DNA of 64,000 bases from JBQTKD01 sp963703165 (GTDB lineage Bacteria; Actinomycetota; Actinomycetes; Sporichthyales; Sporichthyaceae): NCBI GenBank assembly GCA_963703165.1, contig OY969798.1, positions 1,984,001 to 2,048,000 of the forward strand, written 5' to 3'. The translations under genes and the position numbers were made by a program. The notes under the pieces are model-generated. The model was not told the origin of the DNA, searched no databases, and was given only the letters and a program-made list of their open reading frames with translations. Position 1 is the stretch's first letter. Each line of letters begins with the position of its first letter. Shown here piece by piece: positions 25,853-34,206 of this stretch.

Positions 25853-26719
25853 CTATCGCTTGCCGGGGCCGGTTTCCGCAGCGTCGAAAAGCCCGGATCT
25901 GACACCACTCCTTGTGGGATCCTCCAAGCCATTTCCGGGAGGGGCCGGGCGGCCCGGTCCCGGGGGGCCGGCGAACGCCTGGGCGATGGAAATCCACTCC
26001 TCCGCGGCCGCCCCGGTGATCTCCAGATCGGTCTCGTGCCGATGCCTTCGCTGGGTCACGACCAGGCAGAACTCGAGGGCAGAACCGGTGACCCGATCGG
26101 CGGCTTCCGGCGGCCCCCAGGTCCAGGTTGCACCGTCCGGACCAGCCACTTCGACGCGAATCGGGACCTCCGGGATCAGGAGGCCACGGGCCGCAAAGCT
26201 GTAGGCACGTGCCCCGATCCCGATGTGTGCGACGTGCCTGAGGCTGCTGCTGGGCCCGCGGACGATCCCCAGCGCGTCGGCGATGTCCTGCCCGTGTGCC
26301 CAGGTCTCCATGAGCCGGGCGGTGAGGCACGACGCCAGGCTCATGCTGGGCCCGTACCAGGACACCCGCTGCTTCGGATCACCGTCCCGGGTGCCGCCGA
26401 TCAAATCGAGCCGTGCCCTACTGAACCAGGAGCGAAGCTCCGCAATGGGCAGTCCGCGGTGTTCGACAACGAGTCGATCGGGAAATCCCATTCCCTCGCT
26501 CATCAGCACCGCGGCATCAGATCGGAATTGATCGGGATTCACCACGGCCATGAGTGCTGTTTCGTCGAAATACGCGAGATGCGCAATCTGGTCCCGCACC
26601 AGCCAACCGTCGGCCGGCGTCGGCAGATTCCAATCATCGTCCGGTCGACCCGCGAGCATGGAGGTGATGGCCTCGGCCTCGGCTGCCAGGTCCGATGCCA
26701 ATTGAGCCAGGACGGTCAT
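25853..26719 (-). CDS. TIGR03084-family (DinB/maleylpyruvate-isomerase-like) protein
   Basis: The 288-residue protein has the N-terminal four-helix metal-binding fold of the mycothiol-dependent maleylpyruvate isomerase type. TPADGWLVRDQIAHLAYFDE carries the first metal histidine and LMETWAHGQDIADALG the later H-x3-D pair. A C-terminal SCP2-like or beta-rich part follows. TIGR03084 proteins are often found beside acyl-CoA carboxylase and enoyl-CoA hydratase genes; the reaction is not established and may be a mycothiol-dependent isomerisation or hydrolysis. The start ATG overlaps the stop of the enoyl-CoA hydratase gene (ATGA), so translation is coupled. Confidence 0.82.
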   Translation of the reverse strand: MTVLAQLASDLAAEAEAITSMLAGRPDDDWNLPTPADGWLVRDQIAHLAYFDETALMAVVNPDQFRSDAAVLMSEGMGFPDRLVVEHRGLPIAELRSWFSRARLDLIGGTRDGDPKQRVSWYGPSMSLASCLTARLMETWAHGQDIADALGIVRGPSSSLRHVAHIGIGARAYSFAARGLLIPEVPIRVEVAGPDGATWTWGPPEAADRVTGSALEFCLVVTQRRHRHETDLEITGAAAEEWISIAQAFAGPPGPGRPAPPGNGLEDPTRSGVRSGLFDAAETGPGKR

Positions 26720-27489
26720 TTCCCGGTCCACCGCGGAACCCGCCCCTCCTTGAACGCGGTCGGGCCTTCTTGGGCGTCGTCGCTGAGATAGACGGGCTCC
26801 CAGAGCACCTCGGCAGCGCTGAAGGCGTCAGTCATCGAGAGCTCCGCGGACAGACCGATCGTGGCCTTGGCCGCCAGAACCGACAGCGGCGCATTGGATG
26901 CGACCGATTCCGCCAGCGTCTGCGTCGTCGCAACAAGTTCGGCCAGTGGCACGACCCGGTTCACGAGACCGATCTCGTAGGCGCGCTCCGCAGTGATCGG
27001 ATCGCCGGTGAGGAGCATCTCCATCGCGATTCGCGGGGGGATGAGGCGCGGCAACGGGGCGGCCCAGGGTGAGCCCCTGCCGACCTTGGCCTCGGAGACG
27101 GCGAATCTCGCGTGGGTGGCAGCGACGACGAGATCGCAGTTCTGCGCGAGGAGGAAGCCGCCCCCGTAGGCGATTCCGTTGACGGCGGCGATCGTCGGCT
27201 TGCGCACCTCAATGTTGCGACCGAACTGGGGAACGAAGTCCACCGGCGGAACGGCCAGGGCGGACGATGCCATCTCCTTGAGGTCACCGCCGGCGCAGAA
27301 GGCCTTTTCACCTGCCCCGGTCAGGACGAGCACGGCGGCCTCGGTGTCCTCGTTGAACCGACGAACGCCCGCGAACAGGCCCGCCCGGACGGCAGCGCTC
27401 AGCGCGTTGCGCGCGTCAGGACGGTTGATCGTCAACCAGGCGACCCCGGACCTGACCTCATAGGTCACTGGCTCCCCGGACTCCGTCAC
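26716..27489 (-). CDS. Enoyl-CoA hydratase/isomerase family protein
   Basis: The 257-residue crotonase-fold protein has NRPDARNALS, the oxyanion loop AFCAGGDLKEM, and AVNGIAYGGGFLLAQNCD with the second oxyanion glycine. ARFAVSEAKVGRGSPWAAPL follows, where one of the two usual catalytic glutamates is kept (SEAKVG). It would hydrate an alpha,beta-unsaturated acyl-CoA, for example the glutaconyl-type product of the adjoining carboxylase. It overlaps the biotin carboxylase gene by four bases at its start and the TIGR03084 gene by four at its end, so all three are one translationally coupled operon. Confidence 0.87.
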   Translation of the reverse strand: MTESGEPVTYEVRSGVAWLTINRPDARNALSAAVRAGLFAGVRRFNEDTEAAVLVLTGAGEKAFCAGGDLKEMASSALAVPPVDFVPQFGRNIEVRKPTIAAVNGIAYGGGFLLAQNCDLVVAATHARFAVSEAKVGRGSPWAAPLPRLIPPRIAMEMLLTGDPITAERAYEIGLVNRVVPLAELVATTQTLAESVASNAPLSVLAAKATIGLSAELSMTDAFSAAEVLWEPVYLSDDAQEGPTAFKEGRVPRWTGK

Positions 27490-29480
27490 GGCAGTTCACC
27501 GCCTTCGGTCTCCTTGATGACTGCGAGGAGGTCACCGACTTCGACGGTCTCTCCGACGGCAACGAGAATCTCGGTCAGGAGGCCACCGGCCGGCGCGCGG
27601 ATCGAGTGCTCCATCTTCATCGCCTCGAATACGACAATCACTTCTCCCTCGTCGACGACCTGACCCGCGGCGGCGTTCACCCGCACGACCGTCCCGGGCA
27701 TGTTCGCGAACAGGGAGCCCGGGGCGGCCTCAACGACTGGGGCAGGAAGTTTCTCGATCAGCCGGAACGACGTACTCGAGCCGAGCCCGTCGCAATGGAC
27801 CAGATCGCGATCGTGCGTGACGTGGTGCCGGAAGCGCCGACCGTCGACCTCCAGAGCGACCGCGGGTGCGCGGACCTCGACATTGATCCGTTCGCCCATC
27901 GTTTCGCCGTCGACGGCGAACCACCACTGCGAGCCGACCAGGCGGTACTCAACCTGGATCCGGCGCCCGCTGATGTCCAGGGCCACACGTTGAGGTTGGC
28001 TCGGCACATTGCGGAAGCCCGGCGGGATCGTGCGCTGCACTCCCGCTGCCGACCGGGATCGGCGTTGAAGGCTGAGTGCAACCGCGCACGCATGCAGGCG
28101 AAGCGTTCGCTCCGGGACAGGGGCCACCAAGACGTCCGGCGGAGTCCGCTCGAGGTACCCGGTGTCGATGTCACCGGCGAGGAAACTTTCCTCCCGAAGG
28201 ATGGCCACCAGCAGGTCGCGATTGGTTGCCACGCCGTGGATCCGCGCCTCGTTCAAGGCTCGCGCCAGCAGTCGCGCTGCCGACTCCCGGGTGTCCGCGT
28301 GCGCGATGACCTTCGCGAGCATCGGGTCGTAGCGGGTGCCGATGACCGAGCCCGGCCCCACACCGGTGTCGACCCGAATTCCGGGCAGCGGAGGGAACTC
28401 GAAGGACAGGATCGTTCCGCCCCCGGGCGCGTAGTCCGCCTCCGGATCTTCCGCATAGAGCCTGGCTTCCAGGGCGTGCCCAGTGATGTGGGCAGACAGC
28501 ACGGCGGGTGGGAGCGGTCTACCTTCTGCGATGGCCAATTGAAGCGCCACGAGGTCGATGCCGGTGACCTCCTCGGTCACCGGGTGCTCGACCTGCAGCC
28601 GCGTGTTGACCTCGAGGAAATAGAACTGGCCGTCGGGCGCCAGCACGAACTCAACCGTGCCGGCGTTGACGTAACCGATCGCCTTACCCGCGTCGACAGC
28701 CGCGGCACACAGTTGCTTGCGCAGGTCCTCGTCGACGGCGGGTGAGGGTGCCTCCTCGATGATCTTCTGGAAACGCCGCTGGATCGAGCATTCCCGTTCG
28801 AACAGATGCGTGACGGTGCCCTGCTGATCACCGAAGATCTGCACCTCGACGTGCCGCGGCCGCTCCACGAATCGTTCGAGGAAAACGGTGCCGTCGCCGA
28901 ACGCCCACTGGGCCTCGCGACGCGCGGATCGTACGGCGTCGACGACGTCCTCCGCCGCGCGGACGATCCGCATCCCGCGACCGCCCCCGCCCATGGACGC
29001 CTTCACCAGCAGCGGGTAGCCGACCCGGGCTGCGTCGGCGACCAGCTCGGATGCGTCGTCGTGATCGATGACGGTGCCGGGGAGAACCGGCACCCCCGCC
29101 GCCTGCATCAGCGCCTTGGCGGCGATCTTCGAACCCATCGCCTCGATGGCCGCCACCGGTGGTCCGACGAACACGATTCCGGCCTCGGCACAACGCCGAG
29201 CGAAGTCCGCGTTCTCCGACAGGAAGCCGTATCCGGGGTGGATGGCGTCAGCGCCCGTGGCCAACGCGGCCTGGACGATGAGATCGCCACGGAGGTAGGT
29301 CTCGGACGGCGCTGCGCCGGGTAGGTGCACGGCCACCTCGGCAAGCGCGACGTGCGGCGCATCGACGTCCGGGTCGGAGAACAACGCGACGGTGGAGATG
29401 TCGAGCGCATGCGCGGACCGCATGATGCGGACCGCGATCTCGCCTCGGTTGGCGACGAGGAGTCTACGAATCTTGGGCAT
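27486..29480 (-). CDS. Acyl-CoA carboxylase alpha subunit (biotin carboxylase plus biotin carrier)
   Basis: The 664-residue protein has the biotin carboxylase opening LLVANRGEIAVRIMRSA and HPGYGFLSENADFA. The ATP-grasp glycine loop KASMGGGGRGMRIV and EVNTRLQVEHPVTEE follow. A linker domain leads to the biotinyl motif FEAMKMEHS, with biotin on Lys622. The length (about 660) matches methylcrotonyl-/geranyl-CoA carboxylase alpha chains rather than the shorter free biotin carboxylases. It carboxylates its own biotin using ATP and bicarbonate and passes CO2 to the carboxyltransferase encoded 12 bases upstream. Confidence 0.93.
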   Translation of the reverse strand: MPKIRRLLVANRGEIAVRIMRSAHALDISTVALFSDPDVDAPHVALAEVAVHLPGAAPSETYLRGDLIVQAALATGADAIHPGYGFLSENADFARRCAEAGIVFVGPPVAAIEAMGSKIAAKALMQAAGVPVLPGTVIDHDDASELVADAARVGYPLLVKASMGGGGRGMRIVRAAEDVVDAVRSARREAQWAFGDGTVFLERFVERPRHVEVQIFGDQQGTVTHLFERECSIQRRFQKIIEEAPSPAVDEDLRKQLCAAAVDAGKAIGYVNAGTVEFVLAPDGQFYFLEVNTRLQVEHPVTEEVTGIDLVALQLAIAEGRPLPPAVLSAHITGHALEARLYAEDPEADYAPGGGTILSFEFPPLPGIRVDTGVGPGSVIGTRYDPMLAKVIAHADTRESAARLLARALNEARIHGVATNRDLLVAILREESFLAGDIDTGYLERTPPDVLVAPVPERTLRLHACAVALSLQRRSRSAAGVQRTIPPGFRNVPSQPQRVALDISGRRIQVEYRLVGSQWWFAVDGETMGERINVEVRAPAVALEVDGRRFRHHVTHDRDLVHCDGLGSSTSFRLIEKLPAPVVEAAPGSLFANMPGTVVRVNAAAGQVVDEGEVIVVFEAMKMEHSIRAPAGGLLTEILVAVGETVEVGDLLAVIKETEGGELP

Positions 29481-29492
29481 GGAGAAATCCGC

Positions 29493-31094
29493 TCACATCC
29501 TGAAGACGCCGAAGCCTGAGGTTCCGGACACGGTGTTGGAGTGCGCCGCGGACAACGCGATTCCCAGGACGGTCCGGGTATCCCTGGGATCGATGAGTCC
29601 GTCGTCGTAGATGCGTCCGCTCATGAAGAACGCGTGCGACTCCTCCTCGATCTGGCGCTCGACCGCAGCTCGCCGGACCTCGTCGGCCTCGACATCGAAC
29701 GGTCGACCCGCTGCCTCCGCTGATTGGCGGGCGACGATCGACAGCACCCCTGCCAACTGCGGAGCACCCATCACCGCTGACCGGGCGCTCACCCATGAGA
29801 ACAGCAGGCGTGGCCCATAGGCACGGCCGGACATTCCGTAGTTCCCCGCGCCGAACGAGGCGGCCAGATTGATCGTGAAATGCGGAACATGACTGTTCGT
29901 CACGGAGTTGATCATTTTGGATCCGTCTTTGATGATCCCGCCCTGCTCGTACGCCTTACCGACCATGTAGCCGGTGGTGTTCTGCAGGAAGATCAGGGGC
30001 GTGTCCGTCTGGTTGGCGAGCTGGATGAACTCGCTCGCCTTCTTGGCGTCCTCGCTGAAGAGCACTCCATGGATGTTCGCCAGCACACCGACGGGGAAGC
30101 CATGCACGGAGGCCCAACCGGTGGCGAGGCTGGTGCCCCACATCGGCTTGTACTCCATGAACCGAGACCCGTCGACGACGCGCGCGAGTACCTCGCGGGG
30201 GTCGAACGGCACCTTGATGTCGGCCGGGGCGATCCCGAGGATCTCGTCGGGATCGTAGATGGGTTCGTCGGCCGCCAGGGTCGGGCCCGGTCCGAGCTTG
30301 CGCCAGTTCAACTGCGCCATGATGAGCCGCCCAAGGCGGAGACAGTCGAGTTCGTCGACCGCGAAGTGGTCACACAGGCCCGAGACGCGCGCATGCATGG
30401 CGGCGCCGCCGAGTTCCTCGTCGTCGGACTCCTCGCCCGTCGCCATCTTCACCAGCGGCGGGCCCCCCAGGAAGACCTTGGCCTGCTGGTCGACGAACAC
30501 CGCGTAGTCGCACATCCCGGGGATGTAGGCCCCGCCCGCTGTCGAGTTGCCGAACACCAATGCGACCGTCGGGATTCGCATCGCTGACAGCTGCGTGAGG
30601 TCGTGGAAGATCTGCCCGGCCGGGATGAACAGGTCCACCTGCGTCGGTAGATCGGCGCCGCCGGACTCGACGATGTTGATGACGGGGAGGCGGTTGATCC
30701 GCGCGATCTCCAGCGCACGCAACGTCTTCTTCAGGGAGAAGGGGTTCATCGCGCCGCCCTTCACCGTCGGGTCGTGGGCGATGAGGATGCACTCCACACC
30801 GGAGACGACCCCGATACCGGTGATCACCGAGGCGCCCACGGTGAAGCCCGTGCCCCACGCGGCGAGACTGGACAGCTCGAGGAACGCCGAGTCCTGGTCG
30901 ACGAGCAGTTCGATGCGCTCGCGGGCGAGTAACCGCCCACGGTCTCGGTGCCGCTGCTGATAGCGCTCGCCCCCGCCGTTGCGGGCCAGGTCGAGTTGCT
31001 CCTCCAAAGCCGCCAGGGCTTCTTCCTGGAACTTACGGTTGTGGCGATAGGTCTCGTCCTGGATATTCAGGCTCGACTTGATGACCGTGCTCAC
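29493..31094 (-). CDS. Acyl-CoA carboxylase beta subunit (carboxyltransferase, MCC/GCC type)
   Basis: The 533-residue carboxyltransferase has RYQQRHRDRGRLLARERIEL at the N-terminus, AHDPTVKGGAMNP and GGAYIPGMCDYAVFV in the N-half oxyanion site, and FLQNTTGYMVGKAYEQGG plus GAGNYGMSGRAYGPR in the C-half. The GAGNYGM-GRAY signature is that of methylcrotonyl- or geranyl-CoA carboxylases, not propionyl-CoA carboxylases. So the substrate is probably a beta-methyl-branched enoyl-CoA. The GTG at 31094 has ggagg nine bases upstream. It is the first gene of the minus-strand block and is controlled by operator B. Confidence 0.93.
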   Translation of the reverse strand: MSTVIKSSLNIQDETYRHNRKFQEEALAALEEQLDLARNGGGERYQQRHRDRGRLLARERIELLVDQDSAFLELSSLAAWGTGFTVGASVITGIGVVSGVECILIAHDPTVKGGAMNPFSLKKTLRALEIARINRLPVINIVESGGADLPTQVDLFIPAGQIFHDLTQLSAMRIPTVALVFGNSTAGGAYIPGMCDYAVFVDQQAKVFLGGPPLVKMATGEESDDEELGGAAMHARVSGLCDHFAVDELDCLRLGRLIMAQLNWRKLGPGPTLAADEPIYDPDEILGIAPADIKVPFDPREVLARVVDGSRFMEYKPMWGTSLATGWASVHGFPVGVLANIHGVLFSEDAKKASEFIQLANQTDTPLIFLQNTTGYMVGKAYEQGGIIKDGSKMINSVTNSHVPHFTINLAASFGAGNYGMSGRAYGPRLLFSWVSARSAVMGAPQLAGVLSIVARQSAEAAGRPFDVEADEVRRAAVERQIEEESHAFFMSGRIYDDGLIDPRDTRTVLGIALSAAHSNTVSGTSGFGVFRM

Positions 31095-31147
31095 TCGGGT
31101 CAGCCTCCGTGTGCGGGACCGCCGCGGCTCGGCGACGCTGGAACGCG

Positions 31148-31169
31148 TTAGTGCATAGTGATTCACTAA
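31148..31169. promoter_or_regulatory. TetR-type operator, copy B (promoter of the carboxylase block)
   Basis: Perfect inverted arms TTAGTG-N10-CACTAA with spacer catagtgatt, 54 bases upstream of the carboxyltransferase start. On the minus strand, TTGCGC, 18 bases, then CACTAT give a promoter whose -10 lies in the repeat, the same geometry as copy A. Confidence 0.78.
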
Positions 31170-31436
31170 CGGCTCGGGGCGCAAGCCCCTGGTCTCGGTG
31201 GTTTGGCGACGACGTCCGGGAGCGACTTCTTCGCCGCCAAGCGCTTTGGAGCGCCCGGGACGGGCGATCCACTTCGGCTCGGGCCGAAGCGGTGGATTCG
31301 AGCAGTAGTGAATTTTGGGTCACGTCTGGCGTCTGAACGGCCGACGGGTGACGCAGCAGTGGCCGAGGCCGATCGGCACCGAGAGGTCTTGGCTAGCGTG
31401 CCCGGAGACAAAGATCGACAGCGAAAGGCGGCACCG
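31170..31436. other. Intergenic region with hairpins
   Basis: Between operator B and the DUF6918 gene I see no convincing gene. There is a strong stem-loop at 31267-31297 (arms around cttcggc/gccgaag) and a half-preserved operator-like sequence at 31305-31326 (GTAGTG-N10-CACGTC). An open plus-strand frame from 31203 continues into the DUF6918 gene but has no recognisable content before 31437. Confidence 0.4.
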
Positions 31437-31886
31437 GTGGCGGACACACTTGAGGCGGCACTGCTCAATGACGCGAAGCGGCCGGCGGTGATCGCCGATC
31501 TCGGAGCGCTGGTCGACGCAGAGGTCGCGGCCAAGGGAGGCGTCTCCGGTGCAGTCATCAAGACCGGCTACGCCACCGTCAAGAAGCTGAAGCCGGGCTT
31601 CGGTGCGCACGCGATCGGGTCGCTGCTCCCGGGTTTCGTCGACGCCCTCGACCCGTTGTGGGCCGAACACCGCGCCGCCGGCGGTGGCGACTTCGGCGCC
31701 TTCCTCGCCGCCCGACCCGACCGCGCCGCCGACGCACTGGTCGGAGTCACCGACGCCAAGGCGAATCGGTCGGACAAGGAGAGCCTGAAGAAGGTCTACG
31801 CCAAGCTCCGCCCGAACGCGAAGAAGAACGTCGTCGAAGCCCTGCCCAAGCTCGGCAAGGTCATCGACAAGCACGCCGCGGCCTGA
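31437..31886 (+). CDS. DUF6918 family protein
   Basis: From GTG 31437 (aaaggcggc upstream) the 149-residue product starts with ADTLEAALLNDAKRPAVIAD and contains KGGVSGAVIKTGYATVKKLK, GSLLPGFVDALDPLW and a lysine-rich C-terminus (NAKKNVVEALPKLGKVIDKH). This matches a helical family of actinobacterial proteins annotated DUF6918, with no known role. No signal or membrane segment is seen. A longer frame exists upstream but the family length supports this start. The PemK-like gene begins nine bases downstream, so the two are probably co-transcribed. Confidence 0.72.
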   Translation: MADTLEAALLNDAKRPAVIADLGALVDAEVAAKGGVSGAVIKTGYATVKKLKPGFGAHAIGSLLPGFVDALDPLWAEHRAAGGGDFGAFLAARPDRAADALVGVTDAKANRSDKESLKKVYAKLRPNAKKNVVEALPKLGKVIDKHAAA

Positions 31887-31894
31887 GGCGCCCG

Positions 31895-32353
31895 ATGACC
31901 TGGCGCGGGATCGGCACCCGGATGCTCCGCAGCGTCACGCGAGGGGGCAGGAGCACCCCGCCCCGACGCGCGACCGGCGTTCCAGCGGGGCGGCGGCTTC
32001 ACTACGCGCCGGATCTCGACGGGGCCGCGGATCCCGGCGAGATCGTCTGGTCGTGGGTGCCCTTCGAGGAGGACGCGAACCGCGGCAAGGATCGGCCGTT
32101 GCTGGTCGTCGGGCGGGACGGCGAGAACCTCCTTGGCCTGATGCTCTCCAGCAACGCGGACAGGGAGGGCCAACGCCACTGGCTACCGCTCGGCGCCGGA
32201 ACGTGGGACGGCCGACACCGCCCGTCGTGGGTGCGCCTGGACCGAGTCCTGGTGGTGGCGGAGCACGGCATCCGCCGCGAAGGGGCCGTTCTCGACCGGG
32301 CGCGGTTCGACGTCGTCGCCGCCGCACTACGGAAGTCCTACGGCTGGCAGTAG
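31895..32353 (+). CDS. PemK/MazF-like protein
   Basis: The 152-residue protein contains GEIVWSWVPFEEDANRGKDR and LLVVGRDGENLLGLMLSS, the MazF/PemK SH3-like barrel motifs, then LDRVLVVAEHGIRREGAVLD. Classic MazF is about 110 residues; the extra N-terminal 40 residues are basic. No antitoxin gene is adjacent, so this is likelier the stand-alone actinobacterial form than a plasmid-addiction toxin. Ribonuclease activity is family knowledge and not shown by the sequence. Confidence 0.75.
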   Translation: MTWRGIGTRMLRSVTRGGRSTPPRRATGVPAGRRLHYAPDLDGAADPGEIVWSWVPFEEDANRGKDRPLLVVGRDGENLLGLMLSSNADREGQRHWLPLGAGTWDGRHRPSWVRLDRVLVVAEHGIRREGAVLDRARFDVVAAALRKSYGWQ

Positions 32354-32366
32354 GAACCGACCCTCC

Positions 32367-32996
32367 CTACAGCAGGCTGCTTTGCGATCCGTCGGGCAGC
32401 TTCAGGTATGCCTCATCCAGGTGTGGGAGCACATCGGGGATCTCGCCAGGCACGACGACCTCCTGGATCCGTGCCCACTTCGACAGGTCGAAGCGCGGGA
32501 TCCGCGTGAAGGTCTCCACACCGCGCCGGACCGGCTTCCGGTCCGTGTAGCCCGTGTTGATGGTCGCGACCCGCAGAAATTCGCCGTGGGCGCGGACCAG
32601 GCTGTCGGTCCGCAAGCGGAGAACCACCACCGGGTGCTGCTTCACGTACTTGTCCCGCATCCGGACCAGGTGATCCTCCCGCGCGAACAGGAACACGAAG
32701 CTGTTCAGCAGGCGAAACCAACCGTCCACCGTCAACCCGTCCAGGCAGCCGGCGAGCTTCTCCACATCAAGTGGCTCTTGATCGCGGATGACGGCTGTCC
32801 CGTACTCCGGGTGCTCCATCCGGTGCGAATCCGCGCGACGCACACTCAGCAGCGTTTCGGCTTCGTCGGGTTCGAAAAGTTCCACCAGCCGCTGCGTGCT
32901 CATCAATCCGCGCCGGCTGATGCCGTCCCACGCGTCGCCGTGCGCGAGGTGCCAGAGGCGTGGGTACCGAGCTACGAACTCATCGTCGTTCACCAT
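32367..32996 (-). CDS. DUF7002-like protein, possible ADP-ribosyltransferase fold
   Basis: The 209-residue protein opens RYPRLWHLAHGDAWDGISRR followed by GLMSTQRL. This His-x-(8-10)-Ile-x2-x-Gly-Leu-x-Ser pattern is that of DUF7002 and is reminiscent of the NAD-binding start of ART-fold proteins such as DarT. It continues with WFRLLNSFVFLFARE and VVVLRLRTDSL. I infer a nucleotide-binding enzyme but cannot name a reaction. The gene is alone on the minus strand, convergent with the PemK-like gene (13-base gap). Confidence 0.6.
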   Translation of the reverse strand: MVNDDEFVARYPRLWHLAHGDAWDGISRRGLMSTQRLVELFEPDEAETLLSVRRADSHRMEHPEYGTAVIRDQEPLDVEKLAGCLDGLTVDGWFRLLNSFVFLFAREDHLVRMRDKYVKQHPVVVLRLRTDSLVRAHGEFLRVATINTGYTDRKPVRRGVETFTRIPRFDLSKWARIQEVVVPGEIPDVLPHLDEAYLKLPDGSQSSLL

Positions 32997-33045
32997 GGGA
33001 ACTTAGCGCGACGCGGCCACTGCCAAGGACACGGACCTGCGGAAC

Positions 33046-33501
33046 CTACTCGCCGATGTCCTCCAACCAGATCTCCGGCTTGGCCGCGATGAACGCGGAC
33101 ATGAGGGCGGCGCACTCCCCCGAGTCGAGGTCGATGGTCTCCACGCCGTGCTCGTTCAACCAGTCGACGCCGCCGGAGAAGGTCCGGGACTCACCGATCA
33201 CGACGGTCGGGATGTTGAACTGCCGGATCAGCCCGCTGCAGTACCAGCAGGGCGCCAAGGTGGTCACCATGATCGTGTCGCGGTAGCTGCGTTGCCGCCC
33301 GGCGTTCCGGAAGGCGTCGGTTTCTCCGTGCACGGAGGGATCTCCGTGCTGGACCCGCCGATTGCGGCCGCGCCCCAGCAGCCGACCGTCGCGGTGAAAG
33401 AGCGCCGCGCCGATCGGGCATCCACCTTCGTCGAAACCGGTACGGGCCTCCTCCAATGCGACGGGAAGGAGCAATTCGGCCTGTTCGATGCTCAACGACA
33501 T
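33046..33501 (-). CDS. Cytidine/cytosine deaminase-family protein
   Basis: The 151-residue zinc-dependent deaminase has PSVHGETDAFRNAG, with His-Gly-Glu as zinc ligand and proton shuttle. TLAPCWYCSGLIRQF gives the PCxxC zinc cysteines. GGCPIGAALFHRDG and the overall length resemble yeast-type cytosine deaminase and related nucleoside deaminases. It would convert cytosine (or a related base) to uracil plus ammonia in salvage. No other pyrimidine gene is nearby. An ATG at 33501 sits at a normal position with respect to the first helix. Confidence 0.85.
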   Translation of the reverse strand: MSLSIEQAELLLPVALEEARTGFDEGGCPIGAALFHRDGRLLGRGRNRRVQHGDPSVHGETDAFRNAGRQRSYRDTIMVTTLAPCWYCSGLIRQFNIPTVVIGESRTFSGGVDWLNEHGVETIDLDSGECAALMSAFIAAKPEIWLEDIGE

Positions 33502-33573
33502 GGGCCCACGCTAACGAAAGTCACGACACGGTCCACCCCGGAATAGCGCCGCGCGCCGAGCGCTTCTTCCGAC

Positions 33574-33918
33574 ATGTACGCGATGGAGCGAGAAGAGTTC
33601 GAACTCGAGGTCGCGCGGGTGCTGGAGAACCTCCCGCTGCGGCTCAGTCCGCGCATTGCCAACGTGGCGTTCGGCGTCGAGGACGGGCTCGAGCGGATGA
33701 ACCTGCTCGGCCTCTACGAAGGCATTCCCCTCACCAGGCGGACGACGCAGTACGCGTTCGCATTGCCCGACAGGATCACGATCTACCGCTGGCCGATCCT
33801 GATCCGGTGCGACACCTACGCCGAGGTGCTCGCGAAGATCGAGCTCGTGGTCAAGCACGAGGTCGGGCACTACTTCGGCATCAGCGATGCCCGCTTGCAC
33901 GAACTCGGTTACGCCTGA
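33574..33918 (+). CDS. Metallopeptidase family protein (zincin-like)
   Basis: The 114-residue protein has the short zincin layout of the COG3824 metallopeptidase family. It contains the N-terminal helix EEFELEVARVLENLP, a conserved NLLGLYEGIPLTRR stretch and the metal site VKHEVGHYFGISD (HExxH plus a downstream Asp). It should be a small cytoplasmic metal-binding protein, possibly a peptidase; no substrate is known. It lies 72 bases from the divergent deaminase gene. Confidence 0.82.
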   Translation: MYAMEREEFELEVARVLENLPLRLSPRIANVAFGVEDGLERMNLLGLYEGIPLTRRTTQYAFALPDRITIYRWPILIRCDTYAEVLAKIELVVKHEVGHYFGISDARLHELGYA

Positions 33919-34050
33919 TCGGAACCCGCCTGCCGGGCGGCCCCGGACTCGCTGGAACTTCAGCCGCGAAGTGACGCATCGTCCGGTTTCGAGCGGGTAG
34001 TTGAGCGCCGCTCGGGTTGCTCACTCGGGCCGTCGCGAAAGGGTGGAGTC

Positions 34051-34194
34051 ATGGCAAGAAGCCTGTTCAGCATTCCTACCGTCGGTGGCGATCGCTGGCG
34101 CCGACGCAGGCGTCGGCGGTGGCGCCGTTGGGGCGAGCGTCGAGGCTGCTACAGCTCGAGCGACGATACGAGCCGATCCTGGGATGACTGCTGA
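34051..34194 (+). CDS. Arginine-rich 47-residue peptide
   Basis: An ATG at 34051 follows a good site (gggtggagtc). The product begins MARSLFSIPTVGGDRW, has a block of about ten arginines with tryptophans, then an acidic, serine-rich end SWDDC. A perfect 14-base stem-loop follows 12 bases after the stop. Nucleic-acid or membrane binding is possible from composition alone; I know of no family. Confidence 0.4.
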   Translation: MARSLFSIPTVGGDRWRRRRRRRWRRWGERRGCYSSSDDTSRSWDDC

Positions 34195-34206
34195 CCACGT
34201 CCGTCC

